Shown here: positions 32,262-43,270 of the stretch, in pieces
How positions within the stretch are numbered: the stretch's first letter is position 1
Layout of the letters: every line of letters begins with the position of its first letter
Assembly: GCF_040958095.1 (NCBI RefSeq)
Contig: NC_091209.1
Span: 11,661,984-11,725,983 of the forward strand
Source: Procambarus clarkii
Lineage: Eukaryota; Arthropoda; Malacostraca; Decapoda; Cambaridae
DNA: 64,000 bases
Direction of reading: 5' to 3'
Translations under genes and position numbers: made by a program
Notes under the pieces: model-generated
Databases searched by the model: none
Told to the model about the DNA's origin: nothing
The model's input: the letters and a program-made list of their open reading frames with translations, nothing else

Positions 32262-32583
32262 CCGTCGCCCAGTTGGGTGGGTGTGGAGCACATGGCTGTT
32301 AAGCTGCCGCCCAGTTGGGTGGGTGTGGAGCACATGACTGTTAAGCTGCCGCCCAGTTGGGTGGGTGTTGAGCACATGACTGTTAAGCTGCCGCCCAGTT
32401 GGGTGGGTGTGGATCACATGACTGTTAAGCTGCCGCCCAGTTTGGTGGGTGTGGAGCACATGACTGTAAAGCTGCCACCCAGTTGGGTGGGTGTGGAGCA
32501 CATGACTGTTAAGCTGCCGCCCAGTTCGGTGGGTGTGGAGCACATGACTGTAAAGCTGCCGCCCAGTTGGGTGGGTGTAGAGC
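32262..32583. repeat. 42-bp minisatellite, ~7.5 units
   Basis: Units contain GCCGCCCAGTTGGGTGGGTG, then TGGAGCACATGACTGTTAA. Because 42 is a multiple of three, both strands keep open frames (VKLPPSWVGVEHMT repeated); these are not taken as genes. The right flank matches 48890-49005 in reverse, where only one unit is present. Confidence 0.9.
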
Positions 32584-32859
32584 AAGACTAGTAATTGGAC
32601 GACTCACCATAGATGTAAAGTGCCTAGTATAGTGACTTGTGAGCCTCTTGTTGAATCACTTGTGATACAAAGATTATTGATGTGTGTATTTGTGTGGGTG
32701 ATTGAATATATATGTGAATGTATATGTATATATGCAATTGACGATCACGAAACAATAATCATTTGTATGCGGAAAAATCCATATTTAATTTCTCTGGATT
32801 TACCGCATATGTATATATATGTACATGTATGTATGATTATGTGTACATGTATATATAAC

Positions 32860-33463
32860 ATTAATAAGAGGAAATGAAGATGAAGAAATGATAAAAAGAA
32901 TGGCAATAGTGGATAGTAGTAACACACTTAAGAATTATTCAGTAATAAATACAAACTCGTCCTTCACCTATGATAAAGGAAAGTCAACTTGGAAGGATTC
33001 AATTTACATGAGATTAAGATTAGGATACAAATATATCTGGCAATACGGAGTTGATGTCAGTGAAAAAGATAAGGAGTGTAAATTATGTAGTATGCCGCAC
33101 GCCCACACCTTAGAACATTATGTATTATAGTGTCAACTTATTGATAACTATAGAAATAAGGAAATAAGTAATGTACCACATCAAATTGTTTGTATGTGTG
33201 ATAATGGTATGATAGACAGTATACTTAGGAGCTACAAAAATTTTGCCCCAAGAGTGTAACAATTGTATGCTGTACTTACTATATTAACCTGCAATGTTAA
33301 ATGGGATTCTTGTAATGTTAATTGTCTATTTGTACTTACTGAATTTGTGCGCCCCTTGAGGGACTTGAAGTAGAGGGGGGTAGAAATAGCCTAAGTTACT
33401 CTATCCCTTTGAGATGTATTTTTTTCTTGTCTCAATAAACATACTTGAACTTGAACTATAAAT
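32860..33463 (+). mobile_element. I-like LINE, 5'-truncated copy 2
   Basis: It has the C-terminal coding region, then a 3' UTR with TGTGCGCCCCTTGAGGGAC and CTATCCCTTTGAGATG, and a tail of GAACTT repeats after TCTCAATAAACATA. It is the same subfamily as the reversed fragment at 40003-40170. Confidence 0.8.
32888..33259 (+). pseudogene. LINE C-terminal domain with an in-frame stop
   Basis: The frame has SIYMRLRLGYKYIWQYGVDV, then CKLCSMPHAHTLEHYVL, a TAG in place of the D codon, and CMCDNGMIDSILRSYKNFAP ending RV. This aligns residue by residue with the LINE at 9006-9560. The stop inactivates it. Confidence 0.8.
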
Positions 33464-33464
33464 A

Positions 33465-33610
33465 TTTTTGGCTTCCTGACCATAAAGTTACCGCCGCAGT
33501 CGAGGGTAAGAGACCGGATGTACCCCATATACAAGCCGCACTAGCTATTAGTTCATAAAAGCTGACAACTTACCCAGATAAACATTACTTCCTAATTATA
33601 TATATATATG
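33465..33610. repeat. Block C of the large inverted duplication
   Basis: Inverted partner of 37395-37560 (GGCTTCCTGACCATAAAG, GTACCCCATATACAAG, ACATTACTTCCTAATTATA). Confidence 0.75.
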
Positions 33611-33789
33611 CAAATAATACAATTAAAATGTTTAAAACATGATTATATATATGTATCATGTGGACAGTTTTTAATGTAATTTTTTCTCCTGATATTCGGG
33701 TTCTTTATTATGCTTCATCTTGAGGCAAAGCCCAATACCTTACGCCATATTGATGCTCTGTCCACAGATCATTCTCTCTCTCTCTCTCT

Positions 33790-34030
33790 CAAATCATATA
33801 CATTGATGGTTTCCTACACCGCCACACGGGTGCAGCTGCAAGTGCAGTTGCCTCTACCCATCAGACAGAACTATTTGCCTTGCTTGTTACACTAAAATGT
33901 GTACAAGTGTGTGTGTCTATGTATGTATTAACACGATATACTGAACGGGGTGAGAATAGCTTGAGCTACCTCATCCATTTGTGTGTATTTTACCTCAATA
34001 AACTTATTTCAATTTCAATTTCAATTCAAG
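33790..34030 (+). mobile_element. I-like LINE copy 3, internally deleted
   Basis: At 33798-33900 a frame reads YIDGFLHRHTGAAASAVAS, then HQTELFALLVTLKCVQ, the first blocks of RNase H. This runs directly into the 3' UTR (ACTGAACGGGGTGAGAATAG, CTCAATAAACTTATTTC) with an AATTTC repeat tail at 34010-34028. The rest of RNase H and the C-terminus are deleted. It is the same subfamily as the LINE at 8738-12240. Confidence 0.75.
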
Positions 34031-35613
34031 TCTCCAAACTTGATGCAGTAATTGTAAGTGATTTTCTACCATCCTGCATTAATTGTAAGTGATTTCTATC
34101 ATGCTTAATTGCGCGCAACTCTTTAAGACACAATTGTAACATAACCGTGTCTGAAGCTAGACAGAAAACACAACATTATTAGTGATGGTAACATAAGCCA
34201 TTTCATGTGAATTCCATCTTCGTTGACCTCCGAAACTTGAGGAATGGTCCAGAAAATAGCTACTAAAGTTTAAGTCAAGTGTGAAGATACTTTAGTTGAT
34301 ACTTAGATACTTCCAATAAGTGTAAACATAAGTGCTGACGATGCTACCTTCCTCTATTCAGACCCCAACCCAAACGCACTATATAATAATGAAAATAATA
34401 GATTTAAAAAGTCCACTCATGGATGTAAACTAACAAACTCACATCAAACATAAAAAAGACCAACTACTATTTTTGTTCGAAAGTAAATCCTGAAACCAAA
34501 TTCAACTTCAGATACACAATGTTAACATTAGCAATAATGATTATGGAAAGTTCCTTGACCTATACATAGACAAGAGACTGAACTTCAGCATCCACATACA
34601 ACACATATGTGGGTGTATACACACACACACACACACACACACCAGGAAGACATTTACAGAGAGTAGGGAATTAATTAGGTATCTGGTAGCTAGTTAAGTG
34701 GTTTGGGATTTATATCTTGAGGTACTGTATACAATGTTCACAACATAGCAATGTATAATCATTTCATTGTATACAACACATTTTGGTGAAATCCCACGGT
34801 ATTCCTAGACCAGAATCATAAACATCTCTGACTTCCCACAGCAAGGCGCCGGGCACCGCGGGCTCCAGGCATGAGGATTTATGTTTATTTCTCAGAGCAG
34901 TAAACAGCCTGCGGCAAAGCTACCCATATGTGTAGAGCTCAGTACTACAGATGAAGAACAACAACGTAAACATTTTTGACGTTGATTAGCTTGCTCAAAC
35001 ACCACTAATTTCCATAAAATAAATATAGACAAAACATTTCTGCTACAAAAATAAATGAGAGTAAGAATGCTTGTGGTCTCTTGAAGTGCAGGATAATTAA
35101 AATAAGTTTTATATTTTATAGATATAGTACTTGTTTACAGACTATATAAATCACCACGTTAATTTCAGTACAACCTAATTGTTCTTTCGGTTATTGAGAT
35201 TCTGCATTTCTTGGTCCCGCTTCTCAACTCTCCAATAACTGGTATATTACAGTACTGAAATCAATGTATGTATCATTTATATTTTCGGTTTACATTACAA
35301 CCGTTAATTTATAACCTTGGCGGAAACTGGGTCAAAGGCTCTTGTTGTTCATGGCTCGTCGCTGAGTCGGAACTTAAGATAAATTGGAGGGCCACTCTAT
35401 TCTTAGTCAATACTGTCAGAGTTCTATTTTACAGTAATAATTGCGTTATTTTATCTAGTATGCAAACAAGACAAAAATATAGTATATGTATTTGGGTGCT
35501 TTGAAGCTCCTGTTTACTGCTGTGTAACAAGATTTTGTTGGTACATTTTCATGTAAATTCACAACTATTCGCGCCGGAAACAATTCACGAGAGAGCCACA
35601 CAATAACACACGT
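34031..35613. other. Stretch without recognised genes
   Basis: Contains (CA)n at 34620-34642. No frame or family recognised. It may be degenerate interior sequence of the large element. Confidence 0.35.
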
Positions 35614-36057
35614 TTGAAATCTTCTTTATGGAATTACGTGTGTGTACCTCACGCAAAAGCCAAAATGGACACGTTATGGACTAATAACAATTGTGAGTCA
35701 CTAAACCATATCCTGAAACTGACTATTGATTGGAAACCCCAAAAACTGCCAGAATTAATTGAAAAAATTTGCAATGTTTCAACGCTCCAAATGCTAGATC
35801 TGAGGAGAGCATTACACGGAGAAGGCAATTATATAATATCATCCAATTTAGATAAGTACCTGGTTCCTAAGGAAGTTTGGGACCAAAAAACTAAAGATGA
35901 AAAGAGAGATTACTTATGGTGCTTTATATCAAGAAAACCTTATAATGAAAATACTAAAATGTATGACAAAAACAAAATTTTTTCAATCCCAAAAACATTT
36001 GGAATTGCCAAAAAACCATATCAGCGTAAGCGCCCCCGAAGTGAAAGAGCAGTTTAA
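35614..36057 (+). pseudogene. MULE/Phantom-like transposase, C-terminal fragment
   Basis: A 147-codon frame reads MDTLWTNNNCESLNHILKLT, then WKPQKLPELIEKICNV, LRRALHGEGNYIISSNLDKY, EKRDYLWCF and a basic end KKPYQRKRPRSERAV. The NNNCESLNH block, the Trp-Lys-Pro stretch and the basic C-terminus resemble the tail of MULE-superfamily transposases in invertebrates. The DDE core and zinc-binding N-terminus are not recognisable upstream, so this is a fragment. The frame begins at an internal Met and may extend upstream. Family assignment is from memory of motifs only. Confidence 0.5.
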
Positions 36058-36296
36058 TGCTATATAATAAATGTGTTTTGGAAATAGTAGCTGACGATTT
36101 TGTGTTGATATTGCATATCTCTTACCTAATTTGTATTATGAAATATGACATGATAGTGCGTTACAGACTTCAGTTAGGAAATAATTGGACTTGTAATGTG
36201 ATTACTGATCCATCTGTATCCCAGTCATTTTACTATGTTAATTTTATGTAATTTATTCTTAAGCTTAATAACATTATTTAAATGTGCTAAATTTCC

Positions 36297-36297
<1 letters not shown>

Positions 36298-36366
<69 letters not shown>
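36298..36366. repeat. (TA)n array
   Basis: About 68 bp of pure TA. Confidence 0.95.
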
Positions 36367-36369
<3 letters not shown>

Positions 36370-36639
36370 GTTTCCAAATTTCTGATGATATACAACATAT
36401 TGTGGTTTATAATTAAGTTCTTATTAATAGTGATCCTGCATCAAAATTAACAATGTTCAAATTCGGTTTTGTATGTTAAAATTAACTACATTTTTATGTT
36501 AATTTCTTTCTGTAAATAATGATGATAAAGTGCAATAAAGGTATGATTGAGACAATGTTAAATCGTTAAATCCTAAATATATCTTGAGTCTTATACTTGA
36601 AATATTAAATGAACATATAGTGTGTAGTGTAGTGTTTCA

Positions 36640-37245
36640 ATTATTATTAAGAGGGAAGGGTTGGGGGTAATGGTTCATATGTCCACATTCGAATGCCCCT
36701 CTTCCCAGGACTGGGGGTGCGGGAGTGTACAATAAACTATACCCACCTCCGGCAGCAGCTTGTCGAAGGCGGAAGTGGAGTCTAGGCCGTTTGTCATGAA
36801 AATTATAGTGTGATGGCTCTTATTTTTATTATGGGTACATAATAAGATTATGCCTTTATTCTTAATTTATATTACAATGCTGGTAAAATACACTTCTTGA
36901 TGAGTATGGAGTACAAATGAACTCATTGTGTACCCTATACTCACAGGATGAGTATAGGGTACACAATAAACTACCACTCACATCATGGGTATGGGTTGCA
37001 CAAGAAACTATCGGAGAGCAGAGTATGGAAAGCAAAGTAAACAAAGATTCACACGATGAGAAAGGGTTCCACAATGTCCTATGACTCACAGGATGAGTAT
37101 GAGGTGCATAATAAGTTACCATTCATAGGATGAGTATGGGTTTCACAATAAACTAAAGGTAACAGGATGAGCATGGGTTGCACAAACTATTGGTAACAGG
37201 ATGGGTATGGGTTGCACAATAAATTACTGTGCTAGGATGAGTGTG
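36640..37245. repeat. Direct duplication D, copy 1, with a ~33-bp tandem array
   Basis: It is near-identical to 39725-40560. From about 36925 the sequence is a degenerate array of GGATGAGTATGGG and TTGCACAATAAACTA units. The unit resembles the end of the dispersed repeat at 43550 and 48535 read in reverse (TTTATTATGCACC, CATACCCATCC). Confidence 0.8.
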
Positions 37246-37322
37246 AGTAGGATATATATATAAACATATTGTGGTTTATAATTAAGTTCTTAATAGTGAT
37301 CCTATCCTGCATCATAATTTAC

Positions 37323-37325
<3 letters not shown>

Positions 37326-37398
<73 letters not shown>
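37326..37398. repeat. (TA)n array
   Basis: About 70 bp of TA between a copy of the block-B motif and block C'. Confidence 0.95.
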
Positions 37399-37560
37399 AT
37401 TAGGAAGTAATGTTTATTTGGGTAAGTTGTCAGCTTATATGAACTAATAGCTAGTGTGGCTTGTATATGGGGTACATCCGGTGTCTTACCCTCGACGGTA
37501 CCCTCCTTACCCTTATCCGCGGCGGTACCTTTATGGTCAGGAAGCCACGGATATTTACAA
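37395..37560. repeat. Block C' of the large inverted duplication
   Basis: Inverted partner of 33465-33610. It has an extra GTACCCTCCTTACCC-like segment (about 20 bp) relative to block C. Confidence 0.75.
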
Positions 37561-37904
37561 TGGGGCTCGGTCAGTCAATATGATTCCTTTGACATCACTA
37601 AACTAACTCTTATGTATTCTGTTCTCGTATTGACAATTTGAATGACATCAAGAATATTTTGAATATCTTCTGATATAGATGGTGCTGTAGTTGATTGTTG
37701 TTCATGACAAGTCCAATGGGTCATTAGCATCGCTCAGATTAGTGGGAAGAAATTCTTGCTGCAACAATGTGTGTTCTCAGAGCTAACTAGGGTAACTAAA
37801 ATACTTATTTCCTAAATAAATACTTTAATTGTAAATATTTGAAAATATATGGTATGTATCAGAATTTCTGACGATATAAAACATATTGTGGTTTATAATT
37901 AAGT

Positions 37905-38070
37905 TCTTAATAGTGATCCTATCCTGCATCATAATTTACATAATATCTACTTCTGTTTTGTGTATTAAAATGACTACTTTTTATGTTAATTTCTTTCTGT
38001 AAATGATGATGATGATGATAAAGTTCAGTAAATGTAAGTAAGAACATAAGAATGAAGGTAACTGCAAAAG
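37905..38070. repeat. Block B' of the large inverted duplication
   Basis: Inverted partner of 31960-32150. It leads into AAGAACATAAGAATGAAGG, the start of the AACATAAGAA-family repeat. Confidence 0.75.
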
Positions 38071-38169
38071 ACTTATTGGCCCATACGAGGCAGCTCCTCG
38101 TATGGAGCTGCCTTTGATAAGTAATTACCAAAGAAGGCACCAAGCCGGGAAGGCTGTGTAGCACAATCA

Positions 38170-39175
38170 AATAAGTCAACTGCTCCTGAAGAGGACGGTA
38201 TTACTTACAGTTTACTGAGATTAGTCTCACAAGTACCAGGTAATCCACTTTTAGTGTTGTACAGAATGAGTTTAAGTGAAGGAGTATTACCTGATGATTG
38301 GACAGTGTCATTGTTCCCATCCCCAAAGCACACTCAGATAATTATAGACCCATATCTCTAACATAATTTTGTCTATTAGCACAGTTTTCGGCGTGAATGC
38401 ATTTTGGTTCTACAAGGTAGCCAACTCCATCAAAATATTAAATATGTACCCAACTCAATTAACAATTAATCAACCAATTACTCCATGGGATAACTTGGAT
38501 CTAGCAGTTGATTTTGTAAATGCACCCAAGAAAGATAATGTACACTCTACATTATTAAAACAGTTAACACTGTGAAGCATCACTGAAAGTACTCAGAGTA
38601 TGGGTAACGATGTGTATCAGTGCTATACCGACGGTTCTGTAGAAGAAGGTGGACGATGTACCGGATGTGCATGTAATATATTTGAACAATCTTCTCTCTT
38701 ACATACATGAATGAAGCGCTATGCTAAACTGTGTAATTACTATTTGAGTACTGGAACACTTGATGATATATTGAACTTGTACCCTAGATTGACGATGTAA
38801 CGTATCAATTATACAATGAATGTATGTGATGTAACTCTATAACCTGAGCTTGTGAAAGCACCTTAATCACCTTCAGTGATTAAGTGCTTAATTGCACACT
38901 AGTTTCTCTATCAGTTATCTCACCTTGTCAGAGTAAAAGAGACAAATATATGTGTATGTATGTGTTCAGAATTCAATTTCACCTTTGTAAATGCACGTTA
39001 ATGACACTATGTAAAAGACACATCGAACACTTTATGTAGGGCATACGTAAATCTGTGTATTTATGTATTTACGTATGTAGCTATGTAGCTTAGCCTAGCA
39101 TTTTAAAAACACTACAATCACCTTATGTGGTTGATTGTTCAATAAATCCCTGAACTATATGTTTAACAAATCTCT
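38170..39175 (+). mobile_element. I-like LINE copy 4, decayed and internally deleted
   Basis: An RT piece at 38177-38352 reads TAPEEDGITYSLLRLVSQVP, LYRMSLSEGVLPDDWTV, SLFPSPK, and aligns with TAPGKDGVTYDIL of the LINE at 10565-11539. An RNase H start (CYTDGSVEEGGRCTGCAC) is at 38617-38675. The C-terminal end (TGTLDDILNLYPRLTM) is at 38755-38800. The segments between are missing. The 3' region ends near CAATAAATCCCTGAAC (about 39140-39155). Confidence 0.65.
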
Positions 39176-39724
39176 AACCCTATCAATGGAGTTAGTTTAG
39201 TTCTTATATTATGCACCCTATACCCATCTTGTGGGCGGTAGTGGAAAGGGTTAGAGTCCATGGCGGACTGAAGAAAATGTATATATGATGGTTAGCATTG
39301 TTAATGTGTGGCCACGTCTGTGGTAGAAAATAATACAAAAAAATCAAATAAAGGTATTATTGAAACTTTATACGAAAACATTAAATCCTAAATATATCTT
39401 TAATATTATACTTGAAATATGGTATACTTTGCTCTCTCCATCGTACTTCTGCACCTGCTGGCAAGTGGTTCGGTGCAGTGTGCAGGTGATGTTCATTACT
39501 GGGTGAGCTGGCAAGTGGTGCTCACCTGCCAGCTCACCCAACGAAAATTTGGTTTTTAATACACTTACACATTTATTGGGTCTTTCCTTCACCTTCATTC
39601 AAGCACTAGGGTATTACAGTAAGTGTTTTAATTATAATATTTATTAACGTTATTATTTTTAATTTTTATTATTATTAGTATTATTATTAACAGGAGAGGA
39701 TCGAGTGTGTGTGTGTGTGGGTGG

Positions 39725-40570
39725 GGGGGGGGGGGAATAATGGTACACATGTCCACATCCCAATGCCCGCCCTTCCAGGACTGGGGGTGGGGGGGTGTAC
39801 AATAAACTATACCCACATCCGGCGGCAGCTTGTCGAAGGCGGAAGTGTAGCCTAGAGAATTTGTCATGATAATTAGTGATGACTCTTATTTTGATTATGG
39901 GTCTGTAATCCAGTTAAGCTTTTATTCTTAATTTATATTACAATGCTGGTAAAATACACTTCTTGATGATGAGTATGGAGTACAAATGAACTCATTGTGT
40001 ACCCAAGTTCAAGTTCAAGTATGTTTATTGAGATAAGCAATAAATAAATCTCAAAGGGATAGAGTAGCTTAGGCTATTTCAACCCCCCTCTAATTCAAGT
40101 CCCTCAAGGGGCGCACAAATACTGTGACTACAAATAGACAAATAACATTACAAGAATCCAAACAAGAATTGTGAACCCTATACTCACAGGATGAATATAG
40201 GGTACACAATAAACTACCACTCACATCATGGGTATGGGTTGCACAAGAAACTATCGCGCAGAGGATGAATATGGAGAGCAAAGTAAACAAAGATTCACAC
40301 GATGAGAAAGGGTTGCGCAATGTCCTATGACTCACAGAATGAGTATTAGCTGCACAATAAACTACAGGTCACAGGATAAGTATGGGTTGCACAATAAATT
40401 ACAGGTCACAGGATGGGTATGGGCTGCACAAACTACCGGTAACAGGATGAGTATGGGATGCACAATAAATTACGGGTCACAGGATGAGTATGGGTTGCAC
40501 AAACTACTGGTAACAAGATGAGTATGGGATGCACAATAAATTACCGCACAGAGGATGAGTATAGGGTGCA
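39725..40570. repeat. Direct duplication D, copy 2, interrupted by a LINE end
   Basis: It matches 36640-37245 at high identity (ATGTCCACAT, GGCAGCTTGTCGAAGGCGG, ATTCTTAATTTATATTAC). A LINE 3' end is inserted at 40003-40170. The tandem part from 40175 has about ten degenerate ~33-bp units. A G-run is at 39722-39735. Confidence 0.8.
40003..40170 (-). mobile_element. 3' end of an I-like LINE inserted in duplication D copy 2
   Basis: Read on the minus strand it has GTGCGCCCCTTGAGGGACTT, GAAATAGCCTAAGC and CTCAATAAACATACTTGAAC. The uninterrupted copy 1 reads CATTGTGTACCCTATACTC; here ATTGTGTACCC lies on one side and ATTGTGAACCC on the other, a target duplication of about 11 bp. Confidence 0.85.
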
Positions 40571-40574
40571 CAAA

Positions 40575-41556
40575 CTGGTTGGGTAAATGGAAATGGTTGG
40601 GTACATTTCCTTTCACCTAATGCTTTCACCATTCATGTGTCCGGACACCGGCGATTGTGTGGTATTGGCTATTTATTTAACCATAACTTTGCATTCATTT
40701 AATAATTATATTAAGATATGTTTTCCTTGAAATGTAGTTACATTATCGTCTACATGGCTTTATTCTGACATAAAGACCTATGGCGTTACTTTGCATATAT
40801 GCAAAGTAATTATAAAATTGATTGGCTTGTGTGGAGGCCTTCACACTCCCTGAGCGAGCCATCAAGTAACTATAAAAAGGCATATATCTTAACTTTCAAT
40901 TCAGTTATATTTATGCCAAAGTATTAACATGCAGCTTATATTTATGTCTTTATGATGACATAGAAAACTTCGTTTATTACAATATCTAGATTAAATTAAC
41001 ATTGATCTTCGGAAGGTCATAGTTCCCATATCGGTAAGGAGAGCGTCGGCCATGAAGCCTTGTTTAAAGTATGAATATTTTTCCTCTCTAATAAGGTATA
41101 ATCTCTGTGATGGATTCACAAAAACTATTTTATATCTGCCTTTCTGATAACATATACAAATATAATCTTTATTTGTGAATATTTGTTAATTAAGCAATAT
41201 ATCAGAGGGCGTGTAGGGTTCGGTGTTCAATGAACGAAAAGGACTGGATCACTGTGTACAGGAGGCTGATATGGCAGCAAACACTCTCCTGGCGACCATA
41301 TTTCTTGGATAAGTCGCTCCACACAATTGTCGCTTGGACCGTCGACTTCCTATGGCGTCACCTCTCACATATTTACGTCTCATTTCGTTATGAAATTAGA
41401 TTATTTCAGAGAAAAAATAGGTTTGATCATGTTCTACGTGTAGCACCAACATTATAGTAAGTAAATATACCATATTTCTTCATTACTTACGTAATGCTAA
41501 TACGTTTTGGGTAGTTTTGGCCTGATTTGGGTGATTGGGGTAATTCTATGGACCGC
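40575..41556. repeat. Arm A' of the large inverted duplication
   Basis: Reverse complement of 29908-31925 without the LINE and without the ~210-bp block. It includes TGTCCGGACACCGGCG near 40640 and ends GGGGTAATTCTATGGACC. Confidence 0.8.
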
Positions 41557-41744
41557 GGCGGGGTAGTATACAGACAGGAGGAGGAAACTGAGAGACAGGT
41601 AAGGAAAATAATAAGATAAGGTAGAACGCAGCCAGTTAGTATGATTGTTATACAAAATTAGTGATATAAAATTGGGGTGAAGTGAGGGAAAAATGAAGGA
41701 TTGTATCCCTGGCTGGACGGGCGGGGTTTACTTACCTCAGTGAT

Positions 41745-42149
41745 TCAAAGCCAGCTCTTCAAGCACTTGGAACCCCAATGTGCTAAATAGATACTAAGAA
41801 TCTCGTAACTTCCATTATAAACAACATAATACACAGCAAGAGTTTGTCTCATTTGTATGGATACCATCTCGCAATAGGCGTTGTCCAGTATATGATACGA
41901 TGCGCATAAGGCAGGTAAATCTGTATATGATAAGCCTAATATTGAGTTAAATCTAGGCATTAGGTAGTGAATGATGGGCTGGTTATAAAGACCACAATAG
42001 TTCAGGCAATTAGGCACACGGGAGACATCTCCCGTCACGCAGAGTGCAGTCGCACCTCTACAGATCTCCAGTATCAGCTCTTGATACTGGTAATGGCTCA
42101 AAAGGGCCACCTTAAGTATTAGTTCTGAGTCATGTGTAGTGTTTATCAT
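41745..42149 (-). other. 134-codon open frame overlapping the hairpin-chain repeat
   Basis: The frame reads for example CGLYNQPIIHYLMPRFN and YHILDNAYCEMVS. I do not recognise it. Its first 40 codons lie in the hairpin-chain repeat also found at 58805-58975, so it is more likely part of a retroelement than a host gene. Confidence 0.3.
42020..42115. repeat. Hairpin-chain repeat, copy 1
   Basis: Successive perfect hairpins: ACGGGAGA with TCTCCCGT around CA, then CCAGTATCA with TGATACTGG. GGTAATGGCTCAAAAGGGCC follows. It is the same family as 58805-58975 and 60573-60622. Confidence 0.7.
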
Positions 42150-42217
42150 TCATAAACAGGGGGTTTGGTGGCTGGATTAATGTGCATTTGCTCTTTGTTG
42201 ATGACGCCGGGTTGAAA

Positions 42218-42300
42218 TTTTGAATACGCAGTGCCTTAAAATTGATGAATGCGTCTTTGGGTTCCGCCGCCCCCTGAATAAGCTTAGCCTGACGATAGGT
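42218..42300. repeat. Single-copy relative of the 43-bp minisatellite unit
   Basis: It shares GATGAATGCGTCTTTGGG and AGCTTAGCCTGA with the left border and first unit of the array at 61073-61893, but is not tandem. Confidence 0.7.
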
Positions 42301-42439
42301 TATGTCATAAGTTAAGTCACGTGTGAAGTATTTTTCATTCAGCGGGTGAATTAACGAGCATTTGACCTTTGTTGATAAGAATGGGTTGATATATTTGGTG
42401 TCTCATTAAGATAATTGGTTGGGGTTTCCCTGGGATAAC

Positions 42440-43270
42440 AATAACCACTGCAAACCACCTTAAGCTCATCATCACCCAGCAAAAATCTGCTATCAGAATA
42501 ATAACAAACTCTGCTTTCAGACAACACCCAGCTCCCTTGTTTAAATCCCTTAACTTGCTAAATATTAACTCCCTCCACACATTCTCTTGTGTCAACTACA
42601 TTTACAAAACCCTGTTCTTAAATGCAAACCATGCTCTGAAACTCTCCCCCTGGACAGATGTAATAGGACCCATTATCACCACACCAGAAATAAATCTCTT
42701 TGATATCCCCAGGGTCAAACTTAATCTGTGTAAACACTATGCAAATTAAGGGACCTAGTCTATGGAACTCACTCCCTAGTGAATTGAAAAGCTGTCTAAC
42801 TTTTGCCTCATTTAAAAACAAAAACAAAAAGTACCTAATTTCATCTTCGTAGTTTCCTACACTGAGCTTTAAATTTGCTCTGTATCTAGTGTCACCCAAT
42901 CTCCCAATCTTTATGTACGTAATCCAAACAACTCTATCATTGTGTTCATTGCTGTCTTCTTTTATGTGCTAGCCATATGTTGTATTGTGCCTACTAATTT
43001 TTGTTAAACTACCATTCAAGCTGTCATTGCAATCACTCTGAGTTACCTATGTGCTTTAATATACCTACAAATTTCTCTCATTTTTTTTCTTGCTATGTAC
43101 CTGTTATCATTTTTATAAATTTTGCTAGTATTTACCTACTTAAAATTTTCTTAGATTAAGGACCTGCCCGAAACGCTGCGCGTACTAGTGGCTTTACAAG
43201 AATGTAATTACTATGCTATGTATCCTCACACTCCCAATGTACCTTCTTGTATATATATAAATAAATAACT
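42440..43270 (+). mobile_element. CR1/L2-like LINE, decayed 5'-truncated copy
   Basis: Homologous to 30610-31435. The coding remnant is followed by a 3' UTR with CTGCCCGAAACGCTGCGCG, TACTAGTGGCTTTAC and CTTGTATATATATAAATAA at the end. Confidence 0.7.
42450..42850 (+). pseudogene. Decayed C-terminal RT region
   Basis: Around 42537-42749 a frame reads FKSLNLLNINSLHTFSCVNY, IYKTLFLNANHALK and ITTPEINLFDIPRVKLN, parallel to LLKSLNMLDIKSLHILS of the 30610 copy. Frame changes occur on both sides, and the end (LWNSLPSELKS-like) is in another frame. Confidence 0.65.

Larger units (their letters stand above)
29908..41556. mobile_element. Large nested inverted duplication, possibly one MULE-like element with very long TIRs
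   Basis: Three blocks on the left recur inverted, in mirrored order, on the right: A (29908-31925) with A' (40575-41556), B (31960-32150) with B' (37905-38070), and C (33465-33610) with C' (37395-37560). The outermost ends are GGTCCATAGAATTACCCC and its exact complement. A MULE-like transposase fragment (35614-36057) sits between. Flanks CGGCGAAGG and CGGCGGGGT agree at 6 of 9 positions, as a decayed 9-bp target duplication might. A LINE (30610-31435) is inserted in A and has no counterpart in A'. One element is an inference; an inverted segmental duplication is the alternative. Confidence 0.5.

Noticed and set aside
32217..32591. Two complementary open frames of 115 and 122 codons
   Set aside because: They come from a 42-bp tandem repeat; both strands are open and no flanking coding context exists.
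42990..43230. Hammerhead motif in the LINE tail (GAAACGC hairpin GCGT)
   Set aside because: GAAA and a stem III-like hairpin are present, but no CTGANGA core or stem II precedes them. It is better explained as the conserved LINE/SINE tail stem-loop.
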